The notes: generated from the sequence alone by a model not told the origin. DNA of 64,000 nucleotides from Isoetes taiwanensis (GCA_021234155.1 JAJEKV010000002.1:22644942-22708941); one strand, 5' to 3'; positions 1 through 11,697 are shown, numbered from the stretch's first letter. A program made the numbers and translations.

Positions 1-43
1 AATTCAATATTGGGAGCCCATTGGGAGACACAAGAAGGGCAAC

Positions 44-247
44 TTGAAGGAGCAATACACCGATTGCTGGGAGAAGAAGTGGAGGGCAAATTATGCTGAT
101 CCTCAAAGGAGGGAATTGGTGGAGTGTGTGGTATGGTCATATCCAGGTTCTCACACTGCAAAGGACAACACACACAAGATCCCAAAAAGGGAGATGGACA
201 AAGCCATGAGCAACCCCCATGCTATATCATTGTATGAGGGTAGATAA
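44..247 (+). CDS. Unrecognised 67-aa reading frame upstream of an A tract
   Basis: The frame is open from the left edge of the window to a TAG at 247, so it is probably the 3' end of something longer. The peptide is basic and polar (many K, R, E, W) with no motif I can name. A 12-A run follows about 110 bp downstream (about 357-369) without a clear AATAAA signal. An ORF followed shortly by an A tract could be a retroposed 3' end or the end of a host gene. No function is proposed. Confidence 0.25.
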   Translation: MKEQYTDCWEKKWRANYADPQRRELVECVVWSYPGSHTAKDNTHKIPKREMDKAMSNPHAISLYEGR

Positions 248-369
248 TATTGAGAAGATTGAAAACTTTCTCAACTAGTGGTTTGTAAAATTTGTGAGGA
301 AAACAAGTAACCCAATTCTTTGTGTGTGATCTGTAATTCTATTCAAGCAATCAATTCAAAAAAAAAAAA

Positions 370-1463
370 TTATGGGGTGTGAGTCCCATTTTCAGTCCGA
401 GTCCCAAAATGCAAGATTTGTCCCACTTTAATTAAATACGACTTAAATCTAATATTTCTGTAAATTAACTGTGACAAATGCATGAAAAGGTAAAAAATTC
501 TGGCGTCCCAAAGTTGCCGCCAAATTTTTTTACGAGACGTTACACTTAAGGGCCCATATAGTAATGGAGACGCCCCTAACAACCGTTAGGGGCAAATTAT
601 CTCTAAATGCGAGAGTCCACGAGAGTCCAATAAGTGTACTCTCGCCTCTCTCTTATAATCTCTCCTCCCATTTTGTCTCTTCATCATCTCTCATCATCTC
701 TCGATTCACATGTGGCCGAGGCTTCTCTCTCTCATTGGATACTTTATGGTTTTTTTCATTTTTTTGATGATGTGATGAAGTGTCACTTTGGGGTTTTTTT
801 CATTGATGAGATAGAATGATCCTCTTTTTTTAACCTTGATATGATGTTTTTGTTGTTTGGAGTCTTTTAAGAATGCAAGCGGGAACTACTTAGTAATGTC
901 GAGGATGAGAAAAAAGCAATATTTGTTGCCTTCAAGCACCCTTTATGATGCTTACGGAATGCTCCACGACAGGTGCTACTTACATCAGACTAGCATACGA
1001 TAATAGTTGTTAAATCTTAATAGAAATGTGAAGCATCGTTAAGGAGCATTCGTTAACCTAACTAAACCATTTTACCCCCTCCTAACTTAATGCCAGGTGT
1101 TAATGACACTTGTGTGAACTCCAGATAGCTAATTTTTCTAATATAACAGAGTTTTAACCTCCAGTATAGAGACATTCTACTTATCTCAGGCTGAGATTCA
1201 AAACTTTCTCATCTATTAGGGTTATAAGTACATGTCAATGCCTACCCTTCCTATGCTTGTTGCACAAGCATGATATTGTAAAGAGGAATGTTTCTTAAAC
1301 ACATCGCAAACTTGGATAATTATATGAAGACAAAGAATATGTGAGAGAACAAAGAATATGTGAGTGGATGCATCCCCTTGTTGTATACAGGAATGTCCCC
1401 TAAACGAACATTCTTGCAACGTGGAAAAGACTTAGGAGACATTCTGATGCAAGTAAAAAGCTT
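370..1463. other. No gene seen
   Basis: AT-rich sequence with only short chance frames on both strands. The stretch 620-830 is rich in CT runs and T tracts. Nothing resembling a coding exon, tRNA or element terminus was found. Confidence 0.5.
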
Positions 1464-1540
1464 AAGAATGCAGGTAAACACTTCGGAATGCAGGTAAACA
1501 CTTCAGAATGCATGGTAAACTCTCCGGAATGAAGGTAAAC
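1464..1540. repeat. Four-copy tandem repeat, about 20 bp unit
   Basis: Four degenerate copies built around GAATGCAGGTAAACACTTC run head to tail. The third copy carries an insertion (CATGG) and the fourth reads GAATGAAGG. No coding context. Confidence 0.75.
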
Positions 1541-2210
1541 AAGCAGTAGAAGAAGAACAGCCGCCGTAGAAGCTCTGATCCGTGATCAAATTTTTTTTAC
1601 TAACATTCTTTGTTTAAAACAGTGCCACGTGGCTCGGCGCTACTGGCGAACGCAGCAGAATGTCTCCTAAGTGTTTTTTACGTTCTAGTCATGCTCTTCT
1701 GAATATTATTATTCATTATAAATAACTAGTAATGGGAGTCCGATGTTGCCAGGCATAAATACAGTTCTATTGTAGGAATTGAACTTAATTGCTTGCATTT
1801 GTGGATGATGTTGCCTCTTGTTGCATTTGGATAATTTTCTTCTAGATGTCCTATATAGGGGAAAATGATATTTCCTAACCTTACAAATGAGAGGAGGTGC
1901 GTTAACTTTGGGGTAGCCTCATTTGTATTGCCCTATTTTGGCAATGTGGATGAAATGTGACATTCATTTTGCACCATATGTGCTAACATATGTAGAGCAT
2001 TTGTTGGAGTTAATATAAATATGTTTAACTAAATACGTTGCTTGTTCATTGAGTTATGTGATGTAGTTTGATAGCATGTGTGGCACTTCTAGCATGGGAG
2101 CCCCGAGGAGCGACAGGTTCAAGTTCGGATCTAACTAATAGATCCTAAAAACTAAACCTTAGTTCTCATCTAAAATACAAAAGAACATGCTATGATTATT
2201 AGATCATTAT

Positions 2211-2891
2211 TTGCATGCAACATGCTCTCACAGTCTTGTAATTTATAAGTCTATTAGTGCAACATGTTTGCCTACAAAAAGAATGTGGCATGAAAGGCTA
2301 AGCCATACCCATATGAATAATGTAGAATTCATGATTAAACAAGAATTGCTTGCAGCCACAATTGAGAATAGGCAAAACTTTATTTGCAAAGTATGGATGT
2401 CGGGAAAGCACTCGAGACTTCTGTTTCCAAAAAAATGCTATGAGAGCAAGTCATGCGTTAGATTTAGTGCACACAATGATTTGTGTTGGCTGCTCAATGT
2501 CACGAGCATGATAGGAAAAAGGTATTTCATAACTTTTATTAGCAATTTTCTCAGGAAACGTAGGTGCTTCTTAAGGCCTAAGAATCAAGCATTCAATGCA
2601 TACAAGATATTTGAAGCTGAATTTGAACGTGAAACTGGAAAGAAAATAAAATGCATAAGAAATGGCAGATGGGGAGAATTCTTGTTAGATGAATTCAGAA
2701 AATATTGCGCAATGAGAGGGATTCGAAGGCAACTTAGCTGCAGCCATACACCTCAACGAAACGGGGTAGTAGAGAAGAAAAACGAGACCATCTTAAATGC
2801 AGTGCATGCCATGCTCAAGCACACTAATCAAGTAGCAGATATTCTTATAAAGGCTCAACAAGTTCAGATTGCAGTTAGGAGTTTCATCTGA
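2211..2891 (+). pseudogene. Ty1/copia pol remnant: pre-integrase and integrase fused to the polyprotein tail
   Basis: A 226-aa open frame. It starts with a GAG-pre-integrase motif (WHERLSHTHMNNV, about residues 26-38), then a decayed zinc-binding segment, the core start HNDLCW (about 90), IRNGRWGEF where copia integrases have a D-N-GGEF motif, and the HTPQRNGVVEKKNET box (about 180-194). Immediately after 'HAMLKHT' the frame switches to NQVADILIKA, which matches the extreme C-terminus of copia RNase H (VADI(L/F)TKA). The rest of integrase, all of RT and most of RNase H are therefore missing in one in-frame deletion near 2820. The first integrase Asp region is weakened and the second Asp is replaced by Gly, so the product would be inactive. 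A purine-rich stretch follows the stop, as expected before a 3' LTR, but I could not delimit an LTR. Confidence 0.75.
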
Positions 2892-3268
2892 TAACCAATA
2901 CGCCATGAAGGAGGAATGAAAAAATTTTGGAGCATTTTTTTCATGCCATATTTGTTAAAGTTGTTGTTGTTCATAGTTGATGCAGACATCCACTTGTAAG
3001 TGTATCTGATCATTGCAAAGGTAAGGAAGGAGATTGCATACTAGTTTTGTAAACAAGTGCAGACATTCTTATGAAGTTTTACATGTAAAGGGTTGTAAGA
3101 TTTACAAGGGTTCATACTATTGACATGCATGGGATATATTTGTGCACTAAGGCTCAAGCCTTGTAAAATTATTTCAATGAACATTGTAAATTCTTCCAGT
3201 GTATAGTTATCGCAAATGGTTGTTGATGTTTTGTTGATTGTCCCACACGTCGTATTCGGGCGCCATAA

Positions 3269-3400
3269 GGCTGGGTTCACATGCACCTTCACGACCCTCA
3301 CCATCACGTAAAAGGGCTCACCGTTTTATGTCCACCATCGCTAATTTGCATTGGGCAAAACAGCCCCCCTCTCTGGCGATGGTTGCATGTGAACCGGCCC
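3269..3400. mobile_element. 132-bp MITE, PIF/Harbinger-like
   Basis: The left end GGCTGGGTTCACATGCACC is the near-perfect inverse of the right end GGTTGCATGTGAACCGGCC. The element is flanked by TAA at 3266-3268 and TAA at 3401-3403, a 3-bp duplication typical of PIF/Harbinger elements. A second inverted pair (ACCATCGC / GCGATGGT) lies inside. There is no coding capacity. It sits about 300 bp upstream of the inferred 5' UTR exon of VPS29. Confidence 0.7.
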
Positions 3401-3719
3401 TAAATATTGGCCAATGTCGTGATTGAACCATGCTAAAACTGAGTGTGTATTTTTGTGGTTTAAACACGACACTGGATATTCCGTGGGCGTGGTTCAAACA
3501 CGACGGTGCGCAATATTTGCAGCGCTCGGTATTCAGGTTTAGGGCATAAAAGGAACAGTTGCCAGTTTCAGATTGTCCAGCTTGATGCAGGTTGAAGTGA
3601 CGATCTGCTTGATGCACGAGGCGATTTGACTGCTTCATTCAAAGCCGCTGGCATCTGATCTGTTAAGCTGCAAGGGTCTTGGTCGGAAGAGGATGAAATA
3701 TCTCTAGAGTTCAATGCAG

Positions 3720-4143
3720 GTATTCGCATTGTTTGAATCTGTTTTGCTCACTCTGTTCTTCAAAGGACGTTGATCTAGAGTAGGTCAATATTTTATAGTC
3801 ACATTATGTCATTTCATAATTTCTATCAAAAAATTTCAGGGTAGTCTTCGTGTTACTGGCCCCCTCTAACGAGGCAAGAATTTGGCCGTTTAGATCAGAT
3901 TTGTACGGCCATTTATTGCCCATAAACAGTCATTACAACCAGGAAAGATGTTTGCCATGAATTTTGAAGTGTCATCCTAGGTTATACAGATCTGTATTGA
4001 GAGGTTTATTAGAGTCAGCAGATGTTGATCAATCACCATGGATTGCAATTTTCAATTTCGGAATTTTAGCAAAGATATGTATGCTGTCAATGGGCTGATA
4101 GAACTAATGTTAGAGTTCTTGCAAATAACGTATCTTTATGCAG
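3720..4143 (+). other. Candidate 5' UTR intron of VPS29
   Basis: A donor (GCAG|GTATTC at 3720) and an acceptor (TTATGCAG ending at 4143) bracket AT-rich sequence just upstream of the VPS29 start codon. The exonic sequence before it (about 3600-3719) would be 5' leader. This is inferred from splice consensus only; no transcript evidence is available here. Confidence 0.4.
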
Positions 4144-4203
4144 GAAATATAGGACAGACAGCGTAAGCGTGCAGCTCATTTTTGAGGACATAGAACAGTT
4201 GCA

Positions 4204-4900
4204 ATGGTTCTAGTATTGGCTTTGGGTGATTTGCATATTCCACACAGGGCACCAGATTTGCCTCCAAAGTTCAAGTCTATGTTGGTACCTGGGAAAATAC
4301 AGCACATTCTCAGCCCTGGAAACCTCTGCATCAAGGTTTGTAATCTACTGCTATATGCAATAATGCGAAGCACTTTATGATATGGAGAACAGAAACTTTC
4401 AGGAAGTGCACGACTATTTGAAGAGTCTGTGTGCCGACCTGCATATAACACGTGGTGAATACGATGAAGACACACGCTATCCTGATACCAAACAGCTGAC
4501 AATAGGCGGATTTAAACTTGGCATCTGCCATGGCCACCAGGTTTATAATGCTGCTTTAAAATTTGGCAATATTTTCTAAGCTTATTTCTTATGTACAAAG
4601 TCTGTTCAGGTGATTCCTTGGGGAGATCTTGATTCTCTGGCAATGTTGCAACGCCAGCTTGATGTGGATATCTTGATCACTGGACACACACATCAGTTCA
4701 AAGCCTATAAACATGAAGGAGGGGTCATAATAAATCCTGGTTCTGCAACTGGTGCATACAGTAGCATTACTTATGACGTTAATCCAAGCTTTGTCCTCAT
4801 GGATATTGATGGCCTTCGTGTGGTTGTTTATGTGTATGAGCTTATAGATGGTGAGGTGAAGGTTGATAAAATCGATTTTAAGAAACCACAGGCTGCATAA
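4204..4900 (+). CDS. VPS29: VPS29, retromer cargo-recognition subunit
   Basis: Three coding exons, 4204-4335, 4403-4540 and 4610-4900, separated by introns of 67 and 69 bp with GT-AG ends, all in phase 0. They encode 186 aa, close to the usual 180-190 aa of plant VPS29. VPS29 has a metallophosphoesterase-like fold and binds VPS35 in the retromer, which recycles sorting receptors from endosomes. Seen here: the N-terminal [25 protein letters not shown] at the end of exon 1, the ICHGHQ box ending exon 2, the TGHTHQF motif and [11 protein letters not shown] in exon 3, and the acidic-hydrophobic tail [13 protein letters not shown]. Family knowledge: the phosphoesterase site is largely non-catalytic and serves as a binding surface. 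No stops or frameshifts, so this is probably a functional single-copy gene. The start is the first ATG after the inferred leader and matches the conserved MVLVLALGD opening. Confidence 0.95.
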
Positions 4901-5199
4901 CTTGGGTTCAAAAAAGAAGTCAGAATAACATTGTTTCTGTTAAAAGTTTACATACCAGTCTTTGTTTATTGGATTTTCCGGTGTTTAATCATGTATATTT
5001 GAATCCTTCCATGTATAAATAGACATAAAACGGAAGTTTTGGTTAAGGGAATAGACTGAATATTGTCAAAGAGAAATAGGAGATATATGGGGTGGAATAA
5101 ATAATTGAAACGAGTATTTGCTTGCTTGTGTATTTAAAACATATGAAGGATCAATAACTTGTCTAAGTTGGGATACCCACAGAAACAGAAGAGTTGAAG

Positions 5200-5298
5200 A
5201 AGGGGTTAACCACCCCTGCGAGGCTGTTACAGCCAGTAAATGGGCGAGCTCGGAGGGGCGATGAGCTGTAACAGCCGAGCAGGGGTGGTTAACCCCTT
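5200..5298. repeat. 99-bp near-perfect palindrome (foldback element)
   Basis: Two 34-bp arms face each other: AAGGGGTTAACCACCCCTGC plus GGCTGTTACAGC on the left, and their reverse complements on the right, with only two adjacent mismatches. The roughly 31-bp loop is GC-rich. It lies about 300 bp past the VPS29 stop codon. A foldback/MITE-type insertion is likely, but no clear target duplication is visible. Confidence 0.8.
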
Positions 5299-5356
5299 TA
5301 ACCGGCAGGACTAACAACTTTCACTCACCATAGCTGAATTATCCCACCCATACCAT

Positions 5357-5445
5357 CCACAACAAGATTATCACACCAGAGCAGTATTATCGGCACCCAC
5401 AACAGGATTATCACATCCACACGAAGATTATCAGCACCCATAGCT
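5357..5445. repeat. Degenerate repeat, about 20 bp period
   Basis: Four spaced copies of (A)GATTATC/GTATTATC separated by CACCC- or CACA-rich sequence. This looks like a short decayed minisatellite next to the palindrome. Confidence 0.5.
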
Positions 5446-5919
5446 GAAACCGAAGCAAATCCAGGGATTCTGAATTGGGCTGGAGCTGATTCCGGCCTCT
5501 CAAAGGGTTGGGACTAACAGTGGAGATGAATGCGAGTTAAGGATCAACTAGTAAACGGGTGCCCGACGTTGTCAGGCTAATGTCTCGGCGTGTGTTTTTC
5601 TCGGTCTTTAACGTCTATATATGCAACTTTTGACAACAATACATGTTGATACTGGCAAGAATGGATATCGTTTGTTTTTATAATTATATTTGTTATTGAA
5701 ATTGTGTAATGACAGTATCATCAATATATCAATTTTGCGTTTAAAGAATGAATTTTAGTAGGGTAAACAACGCTTTATAAAAAATGGGAGGGCAATTAAA
5801 TTTTCCTCTGAAGACAAAAAAATTTGGGAAGACAGAGTCAAAACTTATATTCAAAATCTCACTCTTAGAATTAGTTAAGTACGTCAACAAAAATAGGTAC
5901 AATATGTCCTGATTCATTG

Positions 5920-5991
5920 GCGTACTTTAGTTCATTAGGGAACTCTAAATATGCGGCGTACTTTAGTTCATTAGGGAACTCTAAATATGCG
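5920..5991. repeat. Perfect 36-bp tandem duplication
   Basis: The 36-bp unit beginning GCGTACTTTAGTTCATTAGG occurs at 5920-5955 and again, identical, at 5956-5991. Perfect identity indicates a recent slippage event or an assembly duplication. Confidence 0.9.
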
Positions 5992-8900
5992 TCTCTACAT
6001 GGCGCACATCACCAAGGGCGCCTAATGTTGTACTTATTTAGATGCTCCGGTGATATTTTCACTTCCCCTACAAATAACATCTAAATCAGGGTAAAAGTGA
6101 AATCCGCGTGCGAGTCATAGATTTGAACTGCCTATGATGTCTCGTGACTATCAAATGTGCAAAACAACTCATCTCAAAGATAGGCTATTATAATGGAATT
6201 GGATACTGCCTCTTAGGATGAATTGATTTATAGGTTCTAAAATATGCTCCGTTACGTATCCAACACACGTTCCACTAAAACGCCAATTCGCCAGTGCAGT
6301 GTTGTTTGCCATTTAATGAAGAGGCAAACAATTGGAGGTTAGTCAAAGCACTACATACATGTATTCCATCCTCCACCGACCTCCTACGAAGTCGTCGTTC
6401 CCTTAGGTAGACGTACAATGGGGCTTAACAGAAGGACTTGTCTCCCACGAGTTGATGCTTACAGAAACAATGAACTAATTCTTTGGTACAGAACTATGTA
6501 TGATGCTCATTCGACTTAGTCAAGAAGCAATGCCGATCATCTACATGTGTAACAATAGTCATATTTTATGCCAACTGCGTGCCTCCTATTTCGCAATGTT
6601 GTAATGAAATGTATGCCAAGTCAAGACACCCCAAGCAAAGAAAAAAAGCGGAATCATAGATCCAGCTGAAAGGCATTCAAATGGCAAATAGTATGTTTTT
6701 TAGTTGTTTGAATGATGCAATCGTTGTGGTGTGGAGACGTTTGGAATGTTGGTGTTCTAGTGATTATGCGGATTGATGGGTAGCTTGTCTTCTAACAGTT
6801 ACTAACATTTCAGCACCATCAGCACCCTATAATACTCTAATCTTCTTTTGCAAGAGTATCTAATTGTCCTCATTTTATTGGGAATTGATATGCTAGGGAT
6901 GTGGACATTAAATTTGAAGAACTATTCCTCTGTTTTGGGATCAGATTTGGCATCCTTGGGTATCAGAGGTTCACTTCCATGAGTTTCCTCCCTATGGAAT
7001 AAAGCAAGCAATTATTGAATATTGTTGTCTTTATGGGCAACAAAATATTCTAGTATGGCTGGCTGTATTTTTTTTAGACATGAAGGTTTTCCCGTTGTCA
7101 ACTCAAGGAAAGTTTGTGGTCCTGTCTGTCCAAACACTTGAGTTCCATATAGACATACTACACTTATGGATTGAGCCAAGGAGTACCAATGGATTGTTTT
7201 AGAGCTCTGCACAAAAGACATAATGGTAGGATAGAGGAAATTTCAAAAGGCCCAGTTAATTTTTTTTGCAGCTGATTTGCAATGTTGCCCTTGCATGGAA
7301 AGGTATGACCATCATGGGAGCTGTCCAAAATACTGTATTATTTGTCCAATCCAAGGAAACGCTATAAGTGACCATAACATTCATTTAAATGAGAGCATCA
7401 GCAGATGTAAAGATATGCCTGCATCTCAAACCAGAGTTTGTTGACATACTACGTAGATAAATAAAGGTGACAATCCCACCATTAGCATTTGTGCCAGACA
7501 GGTGTGCAAAGCAGTGCCCAATGCATATATGCAGCAGAGAATATTCCACTGACACCATTCTTAGTAGCAAATGCAGGTGTACAAACAGCATATACATCCA
7601 AATAAGGCGTATCCTAGCTCCCTGCACTACATATGTACTGCAGAAGACATTCCTAACCCTGCAATCTGAAGAAATTTATATTGTCTAGAGCAGTGTTGCA
7701 ACACCAATTTGTGCACCTCTGTCAAATTTACGGTGCCAAAGTGTTAAAACTTTGGTTGCTTCTCAAGCTGACATTACTATGTGATGCTTTCCATGAAGGA
7801 GACATGAAATTGGTGTTTCTTAGGGCATAGTGCAGAAAAGCCAGAGCTGTAGCACCTTTGAAACATCTAAATAGTAAAGATATATAAGCTTTCATAATGT
7901 GTTCCACAAGTCCATTCAGAAAGTAAAACAACAGATCGAGAGGTGTTTTCTAAGAATTAAATATATCACAATTTCTGTACATGGCTGTCATATGCAGAAA
8001 TCAGTCTTATTTAGTAAGGATGTTGCATAAAAATTACGCAGCTAAACCCATGCAAGAACAAAGAATTCTCAATTGCAGAAAATGGTGTGAACGACACCTG
8101 GAGCTGCTTTGTTTAAAGTTGCTTTCCTACCCTCACCATATCAAATCTGTGTGCTTTCCAAAGACAGGCAACGTTTTCTTCAGCATGTTGGAACTCCATG
8201 TGCAACTCTGACAGCTTCACAATAGCAAGTCTTAGACGGCACAGCTCCAACAGCTCCACATAGGAAATTTAACAGTCCCATTCTACATTTAAACGTATAC
8301 AAATACATATTTTTAATAATTTTATATGCAGCAGCTTGTTACTCCATTGCCTTCGATGTTACTATTCCCATCCTTGCTCCCCTTCCCAGGCATCCTATGT
8401 CCACCATCAAAATCTTGTAAATCTAGAAAGAAAACGAGATTTGAATTGACAACCCCCCTCATTTGAGAATCCGAACTAGACTTCACAACAGTTCATCTGC
8501 GAATTGTGCTCCTTAAACATATCTTATCCACCATAGGCAGATCTTTAGAACGCCCCATGTTACATATACTGCTCCTCAACAAAGATATTATTTTAATTGG
8601 ATATGAGTGTTCCTTTTGAAACTTCAAAAAATCCTTGTAACTGTAAGTCATATACACACATTCTTACCTTCCAAATGCCATAAAATGAAATCTTTTGCCA
8701 TAGCTCAGCCAGATCCCAGATATTCATCCTGTAATCTAAGCACAGACAACCCGAAACATATGAGCGAAGGAATGTAGGATCTGATTCAAACAGATGCAAC
8801 ATGAGAAGACAAGACAAAAACTGAGAGCAAGTTAGCGACCGTGATCACAATTAGCACAATATTACAAGAATAAAAGGAAGGTTTGCGAGGTTCTTTCTTG

Positions 8901-9123
8901 TTTCTAAATTGGCCCTAAGCATAATGCTTTCATCTACAACTTGCCATTGGGGAATAGAAACATGTCCTTTTCAGGAAGAAAACATAGTAGTGTTATCTGC
9001 CATCTGGCATAGATTTGTCCAACGTCCTTCGCTTAATGCTCTCATACTTGTTTCAAAAATACTGTATGTTAAAGCAATTGACAATTTCTCAGTTTTATGA
9101 CACAATTTGCATTCCTCAGTTGC
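5992..9123. other. No gene seen between VPS29 and the PPR gene
   Basis: Three kilobases of AT-rich DNA with only short scattered frames of biased composition. No domain motif, element terminus or conserved exon was recognised. The part nearest 9123 probably contains the 3' UTR of the minus-strand PPR gene. Confidence 0.5.
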
Positions 9124-11112
9124 TCACTTGTTTAAATGACTTGCACACATTTTGAGCTGTTTCAACTTATAAACCTCCTCCTCCATGTGAGCATCAGCAT
9201 ATATATTTGACATGAGGATGTATGCCACATCACAATCTGGGCCTGACGCAAGAATGTGATAAAAGCACTCCCTCCCTGCCTCCACATTGGTATGCATCCT
9301 ACAAGCACCGAGCAGGCTTGTCCATCCCACATTATCTGCAACCATTGTAGTTTGGATCAACTCTTGTGCTTCCTTGAAAAATCCTGCACGCCCCAGAAGA
9401 TCTACCATACAGTTACAATGGCAATCAGCCGGTCTTATTTTATGATGATCTCTCATAGAAATAAAATACCAACGGCCTTCATCCACCATACCAGCACGAC
9501 TACATCCAATGAGTATACTAGCGAGAGACATCTCGTCTGGCTTTATTCCTGCTTTCTGCATTTGTCCAAAACATTCTAAAACCAAATGAACTTTGCCATA
9601 TTGAGCATATCCTGCAATCATTGCACCCCATGACACTATGTCTCGAAGTACCAGTTTATCAAAAACCTGATGCGCTTGCTCTATGTTACCACATTTAGCA
9701 TACATATCAACCAAGCTATTTCCTAATACATTTACCTTAAGTCCCTCCCTGATGATTTGTTCGTGCATTAGCTTCCCTTGTTCTAACGCTCCCATACTTG
9801 AACAAGCTTTTAAGATGCTCAAAAATGTAATTTCGTTTGGCTGAATGCCCTTGTATTGCATTTGTTTGAAGCATTCTAGAGCTGGAAGACCGTTTTCATG
9901 CAGAGCATATCCTGCAATAATGGCATTCCATATCTCTAAATTTGCTACTACGCCTTCCTGTTGCATCTGCTCCAAACATTCTAAAGCTAGATTATCTCTA
10001 CCATGCTGGGCATACCCTGAAATCATAGCCCCCCATGAAACCACATCTCGTTCTGGTAAGTGGTCAAAGATCTCCCTTGCCTCCTCCAGCTTACCACTTT
10101 TAGCATACATATCCACCAGTGTACCAGCTAATACAGCATCCAGTTGAAGCTTTGCTTGAATAATCTGCTTGTGGATGGCAATGCCTTGCTCAATTGCATC
10201 TACGCTAGCACAGGCGTTCAAAATGCTTGAAAACGTGATACGATCTGGTTGTATACCTTCTTGTTGCATTTTATCATAACAGTCTAAAGCTAGATGGGTT
10301 TTTCCATGATGCGCATATCCTGCAATCATTGCATTCCAGGACACCACATTTGGTTGTATGCCCTCCTGTTGCATCTTCCTAAAGCACTGGAAGGCCTCGA
10401 GAAAATTGCCTTTTTGTGCATATCCTGTGATTATGGTGTTCCATAATATAATATCTGGCTTTATACCTTCTTCCTCCATCTTCTCTAAACAATTTACTGC
10501 CCAAAGACCATTCCCATGCTGAGCATGACCTGCAACAATTGAACCCCAAGATACTATGTCTCTATTTGGGAGATTGTCAAATGCATTCCTTGCCTCATCT
10601 AAATTTCCACATTTAACGTACATATGAATCAGTGCATTGCCCACAACAATATCTGAATAGAACCCACTTCTTAAAATTTTCCCGTGAATGATCCTTCCCC
10701 GAACAACAGAGTGGGAGGTCACACAAGCTTTGATAACAGCAACAAGGACGTACTTGTCACCTTTCACATCTGATAGCTGCATTTGCTGGTATAATTCAAG
10801 AGCCAACAAACCATGTCTAAGTTTAGAACTCGCCAAGATAATTGCTGCCCAGGTATAAACAGTTGGACTTCCAATTCTATGAAATGACTCATTTGCTTCA
10901 AGCAAACTACTATGATGAACAAACAGACGAATGAGGTGATCACCTAAGACGGATATAGAAGCTAGCCCACTATGAAGCATAAGCAATTGCAATCTTCTGC
11001 TGCAATGCAGATCTTTTCTCCTTTCACATTGCTGCAAAAGATGGTATGCACTATCTCTTGTTATTGGAATCCTTTCTAGTTGTGCTGAGACATGAGTTTT
11101 CAGTCCCTTCAT
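9124..11112 (-). CDS. Pentatricopeptide repeat protein, PLS class with short E-type tail
   Basis: One uninterrupted 662-aa frame. A short N-terminal segment (residues 1 to about 45) is followed by tandem PPR motifs to about residue 570, recognisable from repeats such as VDMYAKCGNIEQAHQVFD, RDIVSWGAMIAGYAQYGK and KMQQEGIQPNVVSWNAMIAG. P, L and S variants alternate as in plant organellar editing factors. After the last repeats comes an E1-like segment (VGWTSLLGACRMHTNVEAGR, about 590-610, then YILMSNIYADA), and the protein stops at about residue 662 after LKQLKMCASHLNK, with no complete E2 or DYW deaminase domain. Family knowledge: such proteins enter plastids or mitochondria and bind specific RNA sites, recruiting a deaminase in trans if they lack their own. 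The N-terminus has no obvious presequence that I can call with confidence. The gene is intronless, as PPR genes often are. The exact RNA target is not predicted. Confidence 0.92.
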   Translation of the reverse strand: MKGLKTHVSAQLERIPITRDSAYHLLQQCERRKDLHCSRRLQLLMLHSGLASISVLGDHLIRLFVHHSSLLEANESFHRIGSPTVYTWAAIILASSKLRHGLLALELYQQMQLSDVKGDKYVLVAVIKACVTSHSVVRGRIIHGKILRSGFYSDIVVGNALIHMYVKCGNLDEARNAFDNLPNRDIVSWGSIVAGHAQHGNGLWAVNCLEKMEEEGIKPDIILWNTIITGYAQKGNFLEAFQCFRKMQQEGIQPNVVSWNAMIAGYAHHGKTHLALDCYDKMQQEGIQPDRITFSSILNACASVDAIEQGIAIHKQIIQAKLQLDAVLAGTLVDMYAKSGKLEEAREIFDHLPERDVVSWGAMISGYAQHGRDNLALECLEQMQQEGVVANLEIWNAIIAGYALHENGLPALECFKQMQYKGIQPNEITFLSILKACSSMGALEQGKLMHEQIIREGLKVNVLGNSLVDMYAKCGNIEQAHQVFDKLVLRDIVSWGAMIAGYAQYGKVHLVLECFGQMQKAGIKPDEMSLASILIGCSRAGMVDEGRWYFISMRDHHKIRPADCHCNCMVDLLGRAGFFKEAQELIQTTMVADNVGWTSLLGACRMHTNVEAGRECFYHILASGPDCDVAYILMSNIYADAHMEEEVYKLKQLKMCASHLNK

Positions 11113-11589
11113 GAACCCTGTTTGGAAATTCTGTCATATAACACGTTACATTAAAGAAACGTAAAAGGAGCATGCTTACATCTTCTCGCTGTTTCAAGGT
11201 TGAGAGACTGATAATACTCTGTATGAAGTCAAAATACGGCAATCAGTGCGGTGGACGTTGGACCATATCTGTGCTAGTCCGTTGATAGATAATAATAATA
11301 TTAGCAGAACCTCCATGGTCTAGTTCTAAGAAACATGTGTGGAACATTGTAAGGAGCACAAATTACCACTACAAGAAATTTACCTTGCTGCGAACATTTC
11401 TTTGGTTGGCCGCCTTGAACATTTCTTTGGTTCCAAACCTGTGGAGTTGAACCATTAACGTTCAAGGTCTGATAATACAATGTCTGTCTGAAGTCGGAGT
11501 CGGAATGACGTGAAGGGTTTTCAAGATTTTTAAGGACTACTTAATATTGATTTATAGAAATTAATGGTGGTCAGTGTTAGTGGTGAATC

Positions 11590-11697
11590 CCCTTAAGACA
11601 TTGAAACCATCTATTTGTTCCATAAAGCTCATTAAATCCAACGCCCTTAAGACATTGAAACCATCTATTTGTTCCATAGAGCTCATTAAATCCATCT
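11590..11697. repeat. 54-bp tandem duplication
   Basis: Two copies of a 54-bp unit starting CCCTTAAGACATTGAAACC, differing at a few positions (for example AAAGCTC versus AGAGCTC). They lie upstream of the PPR gene in otherwise featureless DNA. Confidence 0.85.

Noticed and set aside
1464-1540. CRISPR-like array
   Set aside because: Four adjacent copies without spacers in plant nuclear DNA; a plain minisatellite.
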